A stretch of DNA of 64,000 bases from DAIDHZ01 sp035480255 (GTDB taxonomy: Bacteria > Chlamydiota > Chlamydiia > Chlamydiales > SM23-39), in contig CAZVXF010000007.1 of assembly GCA_964630875.1 (NCBI GenBank), positions 1 to 64,000 on the forward strand. Reading direction: 5' to 3'. Numbering within the stretch: the first letter of the stretch is position 1; the number at the start of each line of letters is the position of its first letter. Below are positions 33,693-41,596 of this stretch, in pieces. Under the pieces are notes generated by a model that searched no databases, had not been told where the DNA came from, and saw only the letters and a program-made list of their open reading frames with translations. Both the position numbers and the translations under genes were made by a program.

Positions 33693-34601
33693 ATGAAAAA
33701 TAGTTTAGCAACAATAGTTAATTTTTGTACAAATGAGAGTCGGTTTATTCACACTTGTTTAACTCAGGCTCTTCAATTTTCGAATCAAGTAATTGTTCCA
33801 GTTTGTGATCATTTTTTTGATGGAACGAAGGAAAATCCAGATCTTTTAAAACAGATCTATCAAGCATTCCCTGAGTGTCTTTTTATTGAATATCCCTTCA
33901 TTCCTCATAAAATTCCAAAAAAAGTCTTTAAAAGAGTTCGTCCTGCGAATTTTTGGCATAGTCTCTCAAGGATGATTGCATCTGAGTTTGTGGATGAGTC
34001 GATCGATCATATTTTATTTTTGGATGCAGATGAAATTCCAGATTCAAAGCGATTTTCAGAATGGCTAGATTGTAGCGACTACCATGGGCATACGGTCATT
34101 AAGTTGGCGAATTATTGGTATTTTCGTGAGGCCTGTTATCAGGCTGATAAATGGGAAGACTCCATTGTTTTTGCGCAAAGAAGAGCCATAGAGCCGCATC
34201 TTTTATTGAATCAAGAAGAGAGAAATGCCATTTATGATTCGCTACCAGGTCCCAAGAGAAGAATGGTTGTTGGAGTAGATGGGAATCCGATGTTTCATCA
34301 CTATAGCTGGGTTCGGACAGAGCAAGAGATGCTAAAAAAGGTGAGTGCTTGGGGCCATCGTGGAGATCAAGAGTGGTCGCAGCTTGTCAAAAATGAATTT
34401 ACTGGACCTTTTAAAGGGGTCGATTTTGTTCATCAGTATCCTTGTAAAACTGTGACACCCACTTTTCAACTCCCATTAAATCCAGCATTTGCGCCTAAGG
34501 GAGCTCCGAATGTAGTTCGATACAGTGAAAAAAATGTCCTTTCCACAATAAAAAAGAGTGGAGATTCCTTTTGGAGCTTGATTTTAAGAGGGTCCCCATA
34601 G
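33693..34601 (+). CDS. Glycosyltransferase, GT2-like
   Basis: 302 residues. The opening SLATIVNFCTNESRFIHTCLTQALQFSNQVIVPV fits the nucleotide-sugar side of a GT-A fold, and HILFLDADEIPD carries the DxD metal site. Later stretches (HHYSWVRTEQEMLKKVSAWGHRGD) resemble family 2 glycosyltransferases acting on surface glycans. The sugar is unknown. The ATG at 33693 sits immediately after the divergent trmL start, leaving no room for a leader; an upstream TTG at 33666 would overlap trmL. The tRNA-Arg gene follows 15 bases after the stop. Confidence 0.7.
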   Translation: MKNSLATIVNFCTNESRFIHTCLTQALQFSNQVIVPVCDHFFDGTKENPDLLKQIYQAFPECLFIEYPFIPHKIPKKVFKRVRPANFWHSLSRMIASEFVDESIDHILFLDADEIPDSKRFSEWLDCSDYHGHTVIKLANYWYFREACYQADKWEDSIVFAQRRAIEPHLLLNQEERNAIYDSLPGPKRRMVVGVDGNPMFHHYSWVRTEQEMLKKVSAWGHRGDQEWSQLVKNEFTGPFKGVDFVHQYPCKTVTPTFQLPLNPAFAPKGAPNVVRYSEKNVLSTIKKSGDSFWSLILRGSP

Positions 34602-34616
34602 ATAATAGAGGGCTCT

Positions 34617-34690
34617 GTACTGGTAGCTCAGTTGGATAGAGTACCTGGCTACGAACCAGGGGGTCAGAGGTTCGAGTCCTCTCCAGTGCA
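34617..34690 (+). tRNA. tRNA-Arg (anticodon ACG)
   Basis: The cloverleaf is fully visible in 74 bases. The acceptor stem is GTACTGG/CCAGTGC with one G-U pair, the D arm GCTC...GAGT, the anticodon stem CCTGG/CCAGG with loop CTACGAA (anticodon ACG), and the T arm AGAGG-TTCGAGT-CCTCT. The discriminator base is A, and CCA is not encoded. Anticodon ACG needs deamination to ICG (TadA) to read CGU, CGC and CGA. The CCA end would be added by the nucleotidyltransferase encoded at 41941. Confidence 0.97.
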
Positions 34691-34711
34691 CATTTCACGG
34701 AGACATTTTCA

Positions 34712-34736
34712 GAAACAGAAGTGTTTCCGTTTTTTT
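34712..34736 (+). terminator. Weak terminator after tRNA-Arg
   Basis: GAAACA (34712-34717) pairs with TGTTTC (34722-34727) around GAAG. CCG and a run of seven T follow. The stem is short, but position and T run fit tRNA termination. Confidence 0.45.
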
Positions 34737-34759
34737 CATGTTGTCTCTTCAGTACGCAT

Positions 34760-35374
34760 ATGATTCTCTATAAATTTCCTTCAGGACCTTTTAAGACCAA
34801 TACAATATTGATTGGTTGCTCGAAAACAAAAATAGCGGCTGTCATAGATCCCGCTTACCAGTCGACAACGCAAGTTCTCGATTTTGCTCAAAAAGAACAG
34901 CTAACAATTGAAAAAATTCTATTCACTCACTCTCACTGGGACCATTTCGCTGACGCCTTTATCTTAAAACAACATACGGGCGCTGATTTGTATATCCATG
35001 AACTCGATGCGCCGAATTTACAAGCGCCAGGAAGTGATGGTTTACCGATCATCATTCCAATCAAGCCTGTAAAGCCTGATCATTTTGTGAAAGAGGGGGA
35101 TTGGGTGAAAATTGGAGAAATTTCTTTCCAAGTGATTCATACTCCTGGACATTCTCCGGGTGGTGTATGTTATTATTCTTCAGAAAACAAGCTCCTGATT
35201 TCAGGAGATACATTATTTTGTGGAAGCATTGGGAATACTCAATTTCCGACATCAAACCCTGAAGATATGTGGACGTCATTAAAAAAAATCGGCCAGTTGC
35301 CGCCTGAGACAATCGTGATTCCAGGCCATGGCCCAAACACAACAATAAGTGCGGAGAAAAGATGGCTCTCGTAG
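34760..35374 (+). CDS. Metallo-beta-lactamase-fold hydrolase (glyoxalase II-like)
   Basis: 204 residues with the metal-binding HSHWDH motif near residue 55, TPGHSPGG, SGDTLFCGSIGNTQFP and the final VIPGHGP histidine. This is the compact glyoxalase-II/YcbL type, likely a thioester hydrolase with two metal ions. The start at 34760 gives MILYKFPSGPF, the usual opening; the longer frame from 34721 covers the tRNA terminator and is unlikely. It overlaps the peroxiredoxin gene by 13 bases, so the two form an operon linked to thiol or oxidant detoxification. Confidence 0.87.
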   Translation: MILYKFPSGPFKTNTILIGCSKTKIAAVIDPAYQSTTQVLDFAQKEQLTIEKILFTHSHWDHFADAFILKQHTGADLYIHELDAPNLQAPGSDGLPIIIPIKPVKPDHFVKEGDWVKIGEISFQVIHTPGHSPGGVCYYSSENKLLISGDTLFCGSIGNTQFPTSNPEDMWTSLKKIGQLPPETIVIPGHGPNTTISAEKRWLS

Positions 35375-35946
35375 GAAAAAAAGCACCGGCTATTTCAGCT
35401 AAAGCAGTGTTCAAAAATAGATTTTTAGAAGATTTTTCACTCAATCAATTTGTTGGCCAATATATCGTTTTCTTTTTTTACCCTTTGAATTTTACATTTG
35501 TTTGTCCAACAGAATTGCATGCGTTTCAAGAAAGACTTCAAGAATTTGAAAAACGAAATGCCCAAGTGATTGGCTGTTCAGTCGACAGTTGCTTTTCTCA
35601 TGCAGCGTGGTTGAATATATCCAAGGAACTGGGAGGTATTCAAGGCATCACATATCCTTTAGTTTCTGATCTCAATAAAACGATCTCGAAAAGTTTTGGC
35701 GTTTTGAAAGAAGAGGATGGAATTGCTTACCGTGGCTTATTTCTCATCAATCGAGAAGGCGTGATTTGCCATGAAACAATCAATGATTTGCCCATTGGCC
35801 GATCTGTTGATGAAGTGTTGCGCACTTTAGATGCGCTGATTTTCCACGAAAAACATGGTGAGGTTTGTCCTGCAAATTGGAAAAGTGGCGCTAAAGCGAT
35901 GAAGCCAACAGATCAGGGTCTTGTCGAGTACTTCAATAGCAAGTAA
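35362..35946 (+). CDS. 2-Cys peroxiredoxin (AhpC/TSA)
   Basis: 194 residues. The peroxidatic Cys48 lies in PLNFTFVCPTE and the resolving Cys near residue 168 in HGEVCPANW, as in typical 2-Cys peroxiredoxins. It reduces hydrogen peroxide and organic peroxides using thioredoxin-like donors; trxA is about 2.3 kb upstream. The N-terminus MALVGKKAPAISAKAVFKN is standard. Its 3' end overlaps the convergent gene by 14 bases. The upstream hydrolase gene overlaps its start, so translation is coupled. Confidence 0.95.
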   Translation: MALVGKKAPAISAKAVFKNRFLEDFSLNQFVGQYIVFFFYPLNFTFVCPTELHAFQERLQEFEKRNAQVIGCSVDSCFSHAAWLNISKELGGIQGITYPLVSDLNKTISKSFGVLKEEDGIAYRGLFLINREGVICHETINDLPIGRSVDEVLRTLDALIFHEKHGEVCPANWKSGAKAMKPTDQGLVEYFNSK

Positions 35947-36319
35947 GATAATCGAAGAGGTCTTTCTGATTGACGATCAGATGCGTTTTATGAATTTCAC
36001 AAACAGGCAGAAAGGCTTGGATGAGTTCTGGGTCTCCAACACCTGGCATACAAAGCGCATGCAGATGTTTAATTTGACTCTTGTTTTTTAATATTTTTAA
36101 ACCGGCCATGTAATCTGCTTTGCTAAAGCCCTCTTCTTGGACTCTGAAATAGATCACTTCTCTTTTGTATAGCAAAGCTTGAATGGCAAAAAATAGACCT
36201 AGGCTTTCAACAGGTGGGTTTCCGAGCAAATCTACAAGTTCAGGGAGGGCCTTAACAATATGGGCACTTTCCCATTGACCTTTCTCCGCCTCTCCGAATA
36301 GCGCTACTGTATGTCTCAT
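35933..36319 (-). CDS. Unrecognised 128-residue protein
   Basis: I do not recognise a family. The protein is soluble in character, with an opening MRHTVALFGEAEKGQWESAHIVKALPELVDLLGNPP that looks like a beta-strand plus helix. Later it has HLHALCMPGVGDPELIQAFLPVC and a closing LIVNQKDLFDYL. Alternating strands and helices suggest a small alpha/beta fold. It has a fair promoter of its own overlapping the enolase stop (TTGATA, 17 bases, TATACC), and a palindrome lies in its leader. The 3' end overlaps the peroxiredoxin gene by 14 bases. Confidence 0.6.
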   Translation of the reverse strand: MRHTVALFGEAEKGQWESAHIVKALPELVDLLGNPPVESLGLFFAIQALLYKREVIYFRVQEEGFSKADYMAGLKILKNKSQIKHLHALCMPGVGDPELIQAFLPVCEIHKTHLIVNQKDLFDYLTCY

Positions 36320-36330
36320 AGTTCCCTAAT

Positions 36331-36391
36331 ATACCGGAATTATTCGTTGGATCGGGAGTTTGGCAATCCCCTCTTCAGATAATTTCGGTAT
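36331..36391. repeat. Inverted repeat in the leader of the 36319 gene
   Basis: ATACCGGAATTAT (36331-36343) and ATAATTTCGGTAT (36379-36391) are inverted copies with one mismatch. The interior GGGAG...TCCC can extend pairing. It lies between enolase and the downstream gene and overlaps that gene's predicted -10 box, so it could be an operator, an attenuator or a small palindromic repeat. Confidence 0.45.
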
Positions 36392-36415
36392 AAATGGATT
36401 AGAGTTTAATATCAA
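36387..36415 (-). promoter_or_regulatory. Putative promoter for the 128-residue gene
   Basis: On the minus strand TTGATA (36415-36410), 17 bases, then TATACC (36392-36387). The -35 box overlaps the enolase TGA stop. The -10 box is inside the inverted repeat arm. Confidence 0.45.
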
Positions 36416-37647
36416 TATCTAGCTGTGTTTCCTAATTCTTTTTCAATTTCAAGTAATCGATTATATTTTGCAGTTCTTTCAGATCTAGATAATGAGCCTG
36501 TTTTAATTTGCCCTGTGGAAAAAGCAACTGCTAGGTCGGCAATTGTCGTATCTTCTGTTTCTCCAGATCGGTGCGAGATGACGGTTTTATATTTATTTTT
36601 CTGTGCTAATTGAATGGTTGCTGCAGTTTCTGTAAGCGTTCCAATTTGATTGACTTTGATTAAAATGGCATTTGCAACATGGTCGTGAATTCCTCTTTGT
36701 AAAAATTTGGTGTTTGTCACAAAGATATCATCCCCAACAAGCTGGATTTTATCTCCAAGTCTTGTTGTCAGATATTCCCATCCACCCCAATCATTTTGAT
36801 CGAGCCCGTCTTCAATGCTGTCAATGGGATATGTTTTTACAAGCTTTTCTAAATAAGCCACTTGTTCCTGGTACGTGTTCTTTCGGTAAAGTCCATTTTC
36901 ATAGAATTCTGATGCTGCGCAATCCAGTGCTAAAGTGACATCTTTTTTAGGCGTATAGCCTGCTTTTTCAATCGCTCCTAAAATATATTCAATGGCTTGT
37001 TCATGAGAGGATAGAGCGGGCGCAAATCCTCCTTCATCTCCCACAGATGTCGAGAATCCTTTTTGTGATAACAGCTTCTTGAGAGTGTGAAACACTTCGG
37101 CACCGCAGCGAAGTGCTTCGCGAAAGGATGGAGCGCCGATGGGGCGAATCATCAGTTCTTGAAAATCAAGTCCGCTATCTGCGTGCACGCCACCATTGAT
37201 GATGTTCATCATCGGACAAGGAAGAAGAGATGCGTTTTGTCCGCCGATGTATTGATATAAAGGAACGCCTTTTGCATTTGCTGCACACTTAGCGACGGCA
37301 AGCGATATACCCAAAATGGCATTCGCACCCAAGTTTTTTTTATTCGTTGAGCCATCCAATCGGATCATCGATTCGTCAATCTCTTTTTGATCAAAAATCG
37401 ACATTCCTTTCACACATTCTTGAAGAGGCCCTTCAACAATTGAAATCGCATTTAATACTCCTTTTCCGAGGTATCTTTTTGGATCTCCATCGCGCAGTTC
37501 GACGGCTTCATGTTCGCCTGTAGAAGCGCCTGATGGAACGGATGCTTTCCCAACAAATCCACCACTTGACACCACGGTCACGGCAATTGTTGGATTGCCA
37601 CGAGAGTCAAGAATTTCTAATGCATGACAAGATTGAATTAATTCCAT
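36412..37647 (-). CDS. eno: Enolase
   Basis: 411 residues, slightly short of the usual 420-430. It converts 2-phosphoglycerate to phosphoenolpyruvate in glycolysis. Conserved stretches are LDSRGNPTIAVTV, GKASVPSGASTGEHEAVELRDGD, NAILGISLAVAKCAA, MMNIINGGVHADSGLDFQELMI, SVGDEGGFAPAL, ILIKVNQIGTLTE and VISHRSGETEDTTIADLAV (catalytic Lys and His loops). Its start overlaps the end of rsgA by 10 bases, so it is expressed with it. Confidence 0.97.
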   Translation of the reverse strand: MELIQSCHALEILDSRGNPTIAVTVVSSGGFVGKASVPSGASTGEHEAVELRDGDPKRYLGKGVLNAISIVEGPLQECVKGMSIFDQKEIDESMIRLDGSTNKKNLGANAILGISLAVAKCAANAKGVPLYQYIGGQNASLLPCPMMNIINGGVHADSGLDFQELMIRPIGAPSFREALRCGAEVFHTLKKLLSQKGFSTSVGDEGGFAPALSSHEQAIEYILGAIEKAGYTPKKDVTLALDCAASEFYENGLYRKNTYQEQVAYLEKLVKTYPIDSIEDGLDQNDWGGWEYLTTRLGDKIQLVGDDIFVTNTKFLQRGIHDHVANAILIKVNQIGTLTETAATIQLAQKNKYKTVISHRSGETEDTTIADLAVAFSTGQIKTGSLSRSERTAKYNRLLEIEKELGNTARY

Positions 37648-38699
37648 GTTGTTTTACTATTTTGGGTTTGTAGTTCATTGATGAGTGTTAGATAAGATTG
37701 GTAGCGTAGCGGAGAAATCGTCCCATTTTCCACTTTTTTAATCACGGTGCAATCAGGTTCATTTGTGTGGGAACAGTCAGGAAACTTACATTGCACTTTC
37801 AATTCGCGGAAGTGGTCAATCACATCTTGTTTTTGTAAATTCCAGATTCCAAAACTACGCACACCGGGAGTGTCAACGCAATAGCCGCCACCAGGAAGCG
37901 CAAGTAACTCAGCCATCGTCGTTGTATGCGCGCCCTTTGCCGTTTTTTGCGTAAGCTCTCCTGTTTTGAGCTTTAACCCAAAGCATGCATTCAAAAGAGA
38001 CGATTTGCCAACACCTGATTGTCCAGAGAAAACAGATGTTTTATTTTGCAAAAGTGAGGCAAGAGCATCTAATCCCACGCCTGTTTTTGTGCTGATTGAA
38101 ACGATCGGATAACCTAAAGGTTCGTATCCTGTTAGAAACTCTTCGTAGAGCTCTTTTTGCTCATCCACCAAATCGATTTTATTGACGACAATAACTGGCT
38201 GAAGATTGCCTTTTTCTGCCGCAATCAAATAACGATCCACAAGTGAGGGCTTTAAAGGAGGCTCTGCGATGGACACACAGATGATTGCAAGATCGACATT
38301 GACAGCGATGAGTTGTTCTTTTTTGCCGCTGATGTCTGTGCGCGAGAGAATAGATGTTCGTGGCATGACTGCGACAATTGCGCCCTCTTTTTCAGATGAG
38401 ATTTGAAACTGAACACGATCGCCAACAGCAATGAGATTTTTGGTTAAGCTCTTCTCTTTTTTTAATAATCCTTTCAAAGAACAAAGGTATTGCTTTTCTT
38501 CAAAATCGACGAGGCTTCCTTCTCCGGAAATCGAAAGAACACGACCCACGTGTGTATTTTCGTGGGTCATCTGTTCTTTCGTTGTTACATTAGTTTTCTT
38601 AAATTTTGAACGATCAGAGCTTTGCGCGAGCTTTCGCTCCTTTCGAAACTGCTTTCGATCGCGTGCATGAAACTCTTCTTCAAAGTCATAGTGCTTCAT
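37638..38699 (-). CDS. rsgA: Small ribosomal subunit biogenesis GTPase RsgA
   Basis: 353 residues of a circularly permuted GTPase that checks late 30S assembly. The OB-fold domain (GRVLSISGEGSLVDFEEKQYLCSLKGLL) is followed by the permuted G motifs NKIDL (G4), STKTG (G5), the P-loop GQSGVGKSSLLNA (G1) and DTPG (G3). The C-terminal zinc site is CKFPDCSHTNEPDC. The basic N-terminal tail (KQFRKERKL) is long. Start: ATG 38699 matches the natural N-terminus; the frame is open to 38729, inside the upstream methyltransferase gene, with which it overlaps. Confidence 0.95.
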   Translation of the reverse strand: MKHYDFEEEFHARDRKQFRKERKLAQSSDRSKFKKTNVTTKEQMTHENTHVGRVLSISGEGSLVDFEEKQYLCSLKGLLKKEKSLTKNLIAVGDRVQFQISSEKEGAIVAVMPRTSILSRTDISGKKEQLIAVNVDLAIICVSIAEPPLKPSLVDRYLIAAEKGNLQPVIVVNKIDLVDEQKELYEEFLTGYEPLGYPIVSISTKTGVGLDALASLLQNKTSVFSGQSGVGKSSLLNACFGLKLKTGELTQKTAKGAHTTTMAELLALPGGGYCVDTPGVRSFGIWNLQKQDVIDHFRELKVQCKFPDCSHTNEPDCTVIKKVENGTISPLRYQSYLTLINELQTQNSKTTWN

Positions 38700-39411
38700 G
38701 GATCCTATATAACAAAATAGCGCCTGCAATCGCTACATTGAGCGATTCGATATTGTTTTGCAACGGAATTGAGAGGAAATTCCCAGCTTTTTTTGCCCAA
38801 GGTGCAACACCGCTTCCTTCATTGCTTAAAACAATCGCAAGCGGTGTCTGAAACGTTTGCTTTTCGACTGCTGTGCCCAACATATCGGCAACCCAGAGAT
38901 GGACCTTCTTTTTCTGAACCCACGATACGATTTCTTCAGACGATTTGTAGGCAAAAGGAATGCGGAAAATCGCTCCCTGACTTGCGCGAAGAGCTTTATC
39001 ATTAAAAAAATCAACAGTCCCAGGAGTTGCGACGACTGCATCCCACCCGAAAGCAACAGCGGTTCGAATCAATGTGCCTAAGTTTCCTGGATCTTGAATC
39101 TGGTCCAATATAAGCACAAAATTCTTGTCTTCGATATTTTGCGCTTGAGGCATCTCCACTTCTGCGATCATGCCAGAAAAAGTCCCGAGACCCGCTATTT
39201 TTTGAAGAATTTCTTCAGTCGCTAGATATTTGTTTTTCGCGGGCAAAGAAACGGGTTCTTTCGAAATTAGACATTTGATGGAAAAAGGATACTCCTGAAC
39301 GATGTTATCCCCAATCAGCAATAGGGAATTTGACTCTTTGCGATAAGTCGCATCTTTTCTCAAAGAGACAAAATGTTTCACAACTGCATGTTGGAGACTT
39401 GTGATTTCCAT
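38686..39411 (-). CDS. SpoU-family RNA 2'-O-methyltransferase (TrmH/RlmB-like)
   Basis: 241 residues. An N-terminal substrate-binding part (MEITSLQHAVVKHFVSLRKDATYRKESNSLLLIG) is followed by the SPOUT knot: LILDQIQDPGNLGTLIRTAVAFGWDAVV (motif 1), IVLSNEGSGV (motif 2) and SIPLQNNIESLNVAIAGAILLYRI (motif 3). All three motifs are intact, so it should methylate a ribose in rRNA or tRNA; the exact site is not predictable. It overlaps rsgA by 14 bases and heads the rsgA-eno unit. Confidence 0.9.
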   Translation of the reverse strand: MEITSLQHAVVKHFVSLRKDATYRKESNSLLLIGDNIVQEYPFSIKCLISKEPVSLPAKNKYLATEEILQKIAGLGTFSGMIAEVEMPQAQNIEDKNFVLILDQIQDPGNLGTLIRTAVAFGWDAVVATPGTVDFFNDKALRASQGAIFRIPFAYKSSEEIVSWVQKKKVHLWVADMLGTAVEKQTFQTPLAIVLSNEGSGVAPWAKKAGNFLSIPLQNNIESLNVAIAGAILLYRIHEAL

Positions 39412-39429
39412 GGATTTGAGGATATCAAA

Positions 39430-40083
39430 TCACAGCTTATTTTTTAACTTTTCTATTGCCCCTTTCAATAACAACTGCTGCGCCGTACTGAGATTGTTTT
39501 TGCTGATAATTTTTTCAGCGATAAGATCAAGTTGCTTGTTGAGATTTTCTTTTGCTTGAATTTTTTTTGGCTTCATTGCTGGATCAGAAGAGTAACGAAC
39601 TTGAATACAGTTCAGAATTTCCGCTTTGATTGTTGGTTCAATCGTTGTCCACCAAAAAGGAAGAGTTTTGGTAGCTTGCGTATTAGCAATGAATGTATCC
39701 AAGACTGTAAAGCAAGTATTCACCAATGCGCTTATATTTTTTAATTCTTGCTGTTGGTTATTGGTTAAACCCTGAATATTTTCCTCTACGATTTCTTGGA
39801 ACAGACTGCAGATTTTTTTTCTGACAGCAATGGCCTCGCCTTTTAAAGCCATCTCTTCTTCGGAGAGCTTAAAATCTCTTGTACATCCAATGACGATGTA
39901 GTCTGCCACTTTTTCTCGTAGGCTCTGTTCGACGTGATTGTGAAAATACCCGTAAGCTTTATAACCTAAAAATAATATGCCTGCGATTCCACAAGCCGTC
40001 TTCACTACATTTTTAGTCGTAGAGCTCATTTCAGGTAGAAAATCCAAGAAATTATTTGAAACATCATTTGTAATTAAAGTCAT
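39430..40083 (-). CDS. Unrecognised membrane-tethered helical protein
   Basis: 217 residues, no known family. One hydrophobic segment near residues 30-48 (TACGIAGILFLGYKAYGYF) is followed by a wholly helical, Glu/Lys/Gln-rich region. Its N-terminal stretch FLPEMSSTTKNVVKTA closely resembles FWNETSSGTKGVTLTC in the protein at 40798, suggesting a shared family trait or targeting signal. It is divergent from the 40244-41049 pair across a 160-base A+T-rich spacer. The region looks like an accessory island, possibly encoding host-interaction proteins; that is inference. Confidence 0.55.
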   Translation of the reverse strand: MTLITNDVSNNFLDFLPEMSSTTKNVVKTACGIAGILFLGYKAYGYFHNHVEQSLREKVADYIVIGCTRDFKLSEEEMALKGEAIAVRKKICSLFQEIVEENIQGLTNNQQQELKNISALVNTCFTVLDTFIANTQATKTLPFWWTTIEPTIKAEILNCIQVRYSSDPAMKPKKIQAKENLNKQLDLIAEKIISKNNLSTAQQLLLKGAIEKLKNKL

Positions 40084-40243
40084 AATTAAAAACCTTTGTT
40101 ATGTTGTGTAATTATTATAAGCTTTTTCGCGATTTCATTAAATATAAAAATTATTTTCATCCGGTTATTTATATAGGGTTATTTATTGCATTTAGTATAA
40201 TTCCCAATAGTGGTAAACTCTCTGTCGTATAAGAAGAGAAACT

Positions 40244-40801
40244 ATGGTAACGGCTACAAATCATTACATGCTTGCTGCATCTGTACCTCTGCTGAAGGGG
40301 CATAGACTTTGTGATTTTCTTGCGAACATGGATGCAATTGAACAAAAAACTTTAGAAGAAGAATCAAAAAACTATCATGAACAATTTGATTCTTTTCGTA
40401 AAGAACGCGATTTCCAATCAAAGGCATCAAAGACTTCTGCAGCAGTTGGAACTTTAGCTATAGGTGAAGGCTTAAGGCAATCCAAGAATATAGATTCAAG
40501 TGTTGGATCTTTTTTGTTATACGGTTCAGGTCTAATAATAACGATGGTTGGGCTTGCTATTTTAGCCTCTCATATTGAGGAAGAAAAGTCATTTTCAAAC
40601 AAAGAAATATCTAACATAAATTCTGATAGAATTTTAAGACTTCAAGATAAAGTTAGAGAAATTGAAAAAAGAATGAAAGAAGAGTTGCAATCTCCAGAAA
40701 AAGAACAGCTTCCACGGGCAAAGGACTATTTTGAGTGGAAAAAAATTGAGCTTGTTTCGATTCAAACAAACCAAATAGAAGTAAAGGTACGAAGCGTATG
40801 A
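40244..40801 (+). CDS. Unrecognised coiled-coil membrane protein
   Basis: 185 residues, no family recognised. Residues about 48-75 are charged and helical, then a hydrophobic segment (SFLLYGSGLIITMVGLAILAS, about 88-110), then a coiled-coil-like stretch (RLQDKVREIEKRMKEELQSPEKEQL). A weaker small-residue segment, AAVGTLAIGEG, precedes the helix. There is no signal peptide. It is coupled to the next gene by an ATGA overlap. The composition fits a membrane protein with a cytosolic coiled coil, a layout common among chlamydial inclusion proteins, but that link is speculative. Confidence 0.5.
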   Translation: MVTATNHYMLAASVPLLKGHRLCDFLANMDAIEQKTLEEESKNYHEQFDSFRKERDFQSKASKTSAAVGTLAIGEGLRQSKNIDSSVGSFLLYGSGLIITMVGLAILASHIEEEKSFSNKEISNINSDRILRLQDKVREIEKRMKEELQSPEKEQLPRAKDYFEWKKIELVSIQTNQIEVKVRSV

Positions 40802-41049
40802 TTAATCCTTTTAATGTTGTCGATTATCAAATCAATTTTTGGAACGAAACCTCTTCAGGAACAAAAGGCGTCACGCTCACGTGTGTTGCAGTTTCTGCTG
40901 TCGGCTTGCGTATATTATCTTCAATAAATGAACGCGCGATTTTATCTTTAATGCCTAAAAATTTTACAGTGTATGAATCAATCGGAGTTCTATCATTTTT
41001 AATGTATCTGATTGGTAGCACGTTTGCTGGGTTTCTTAGCAAGAAGTAG
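40798..41049 (+). CDS. Unrecognised small membrane protein
   Basis: 83 residues with two hydrophobic segments (GVTLTCVAVSAVGLRILSSI and YESIGVLSFLMYLIGSTFAGFL). The opening motif INFWNETSSGTKGVTLT matches the divergent gene at 39430 at nine of fifteen positions. It starts within the stop of the preceding gene (ATGA) and is followed by a strong terminator at 41057, so the two genes form a closed two-gene operon. The function is unknown. Confidence 0.5.
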   Translation: MINPFNVVDYQINFWNETSSGTKGVTLTCVAVSAVGLRILSSINERAILSLMPKNFTVYESIGVLSFLMYLIGSTFAGFLSKK

Positions 41050-41056
41050 AGTAGAT

Positions 41057-41086
41057 AGAGATGCTTTTTAACGAGCATCTCTTTTT
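41057..41086 (+). terminator. Rho-independent terminator of the 40244-41049 operon
   Basis: AGAGATGCT (41057-41065) and AGCATCTCT (41074-41082) form a perfect 9-bp stem with an 8-base loop, followed by TTTT. It sits between convergent operons and favours the + strand. Confidence 0.8.
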
Positions 41087-41089
41087 GAT

Positions 41090-41317
41090 TTAAGCAAGAC
41101 TAAAAATAAACAATACATCTATTAAAAAACGCAATCCTAGTATCAGCAAAAACATTCCAATTACTCTCTTCAGTCTGAAAAAAGAGTGCATGTTTTTTAA
41201 ATTTAACAATTGCAAGCCTCCGCATAAGAAAATCGCGCCTAAAAGTGTTTTGATCAATAGAACGAAAAATAGGCCTATCGGGCTTAACAGTATCTCTTTT
41301 AAAGAAGACGTCTCCAT
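41090..41317 (-). CDS. Small two-helix membrane protein, unknown
   Basis: 75 residues, two strongly hydrophobic helices (SPIGLFFVLLIKTLLGAIFLCGGLQLL and VIGMFLLILGLRFLIDVLFIFSL) joined by a short basic loop (KNMHSFFRLKR). The ATG at 41317 follows AAGGTG by 4 bases. It lies 10 bases after the stop of the 57-residue gene, so the two are probably one operon. No family is recognised. Confidence 0.5.
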   Translation of the reverse strand: METSSLKEILLSPIGLFFVLLIKTLLGAIFLCGGLQLLNLKNMHSFFRLKRVIGMFLLILGLRFLIDVLFIFSLA

Positions 41318-41327
41318 TTAACACCTT

Positions 41328-41501
41328 TTATTTCGCAAAAATACAAGCTATACGGCAAAATAATTGCAGTATTTCGTTATTGATTTTATCACAAGCATCT
41401 TGACATTTTATATAGGGATCTTGTTTGATCCCAGGTCCCATACTACCTTCTTTTGGATATGGTTTTTCTCGTGGATAACTCTCTCCTGTTGGTGAAGACA
41501 T
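41328..41501 (-). CDS. 57-residue four-cysteine protein, unknown
   Basis: A short frame starting MSSPTGESYPREKPYPKEGS and ending with a helix that carries four Cys residues in the pattern C-x3-C-x15-C-x3-C (KCQDAC ... LFCRIAC). The first half is Pro/Gly/Lys-rich and probably disordered. Two CxxxC pairs on one helix could form a twin disulfide hairpin or a metal site. GAGAG lies 6 bases before the ATG, and the next gene follows 10 bases after the stop with its own ribosome-binding site. It is supported only by this context. Confidence 0.5.
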   Translation of the reverse strand: MSSPTGESYPREKPYPKEGSMGPGIKQDPYIKCQDACDKINNEILQLFCRIACIFAK

Positions 41502-41596
41502 TTTTCACTCTCTTTTACAAGGCATGAAATATAAGTAAGACAGTTATTTCTGTCATTCTCTCTTTTTTTTTCTATGGGAAGCCGTTCATTTGTATT

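Noticed and set aside
34721..34759. Longer N-terminus for the metallo-hydrolase
   Set aside because: The extra codons cover the tRNA terminator and add a Cys/Phe-rich stretch not expected in the family.
41505..41596. Continuation of the prolyl oligopeptidase beyond the gap
   Set aside because: Reading the minus strand left of the gap gives no peptidase-like sequence in the frame I checked.
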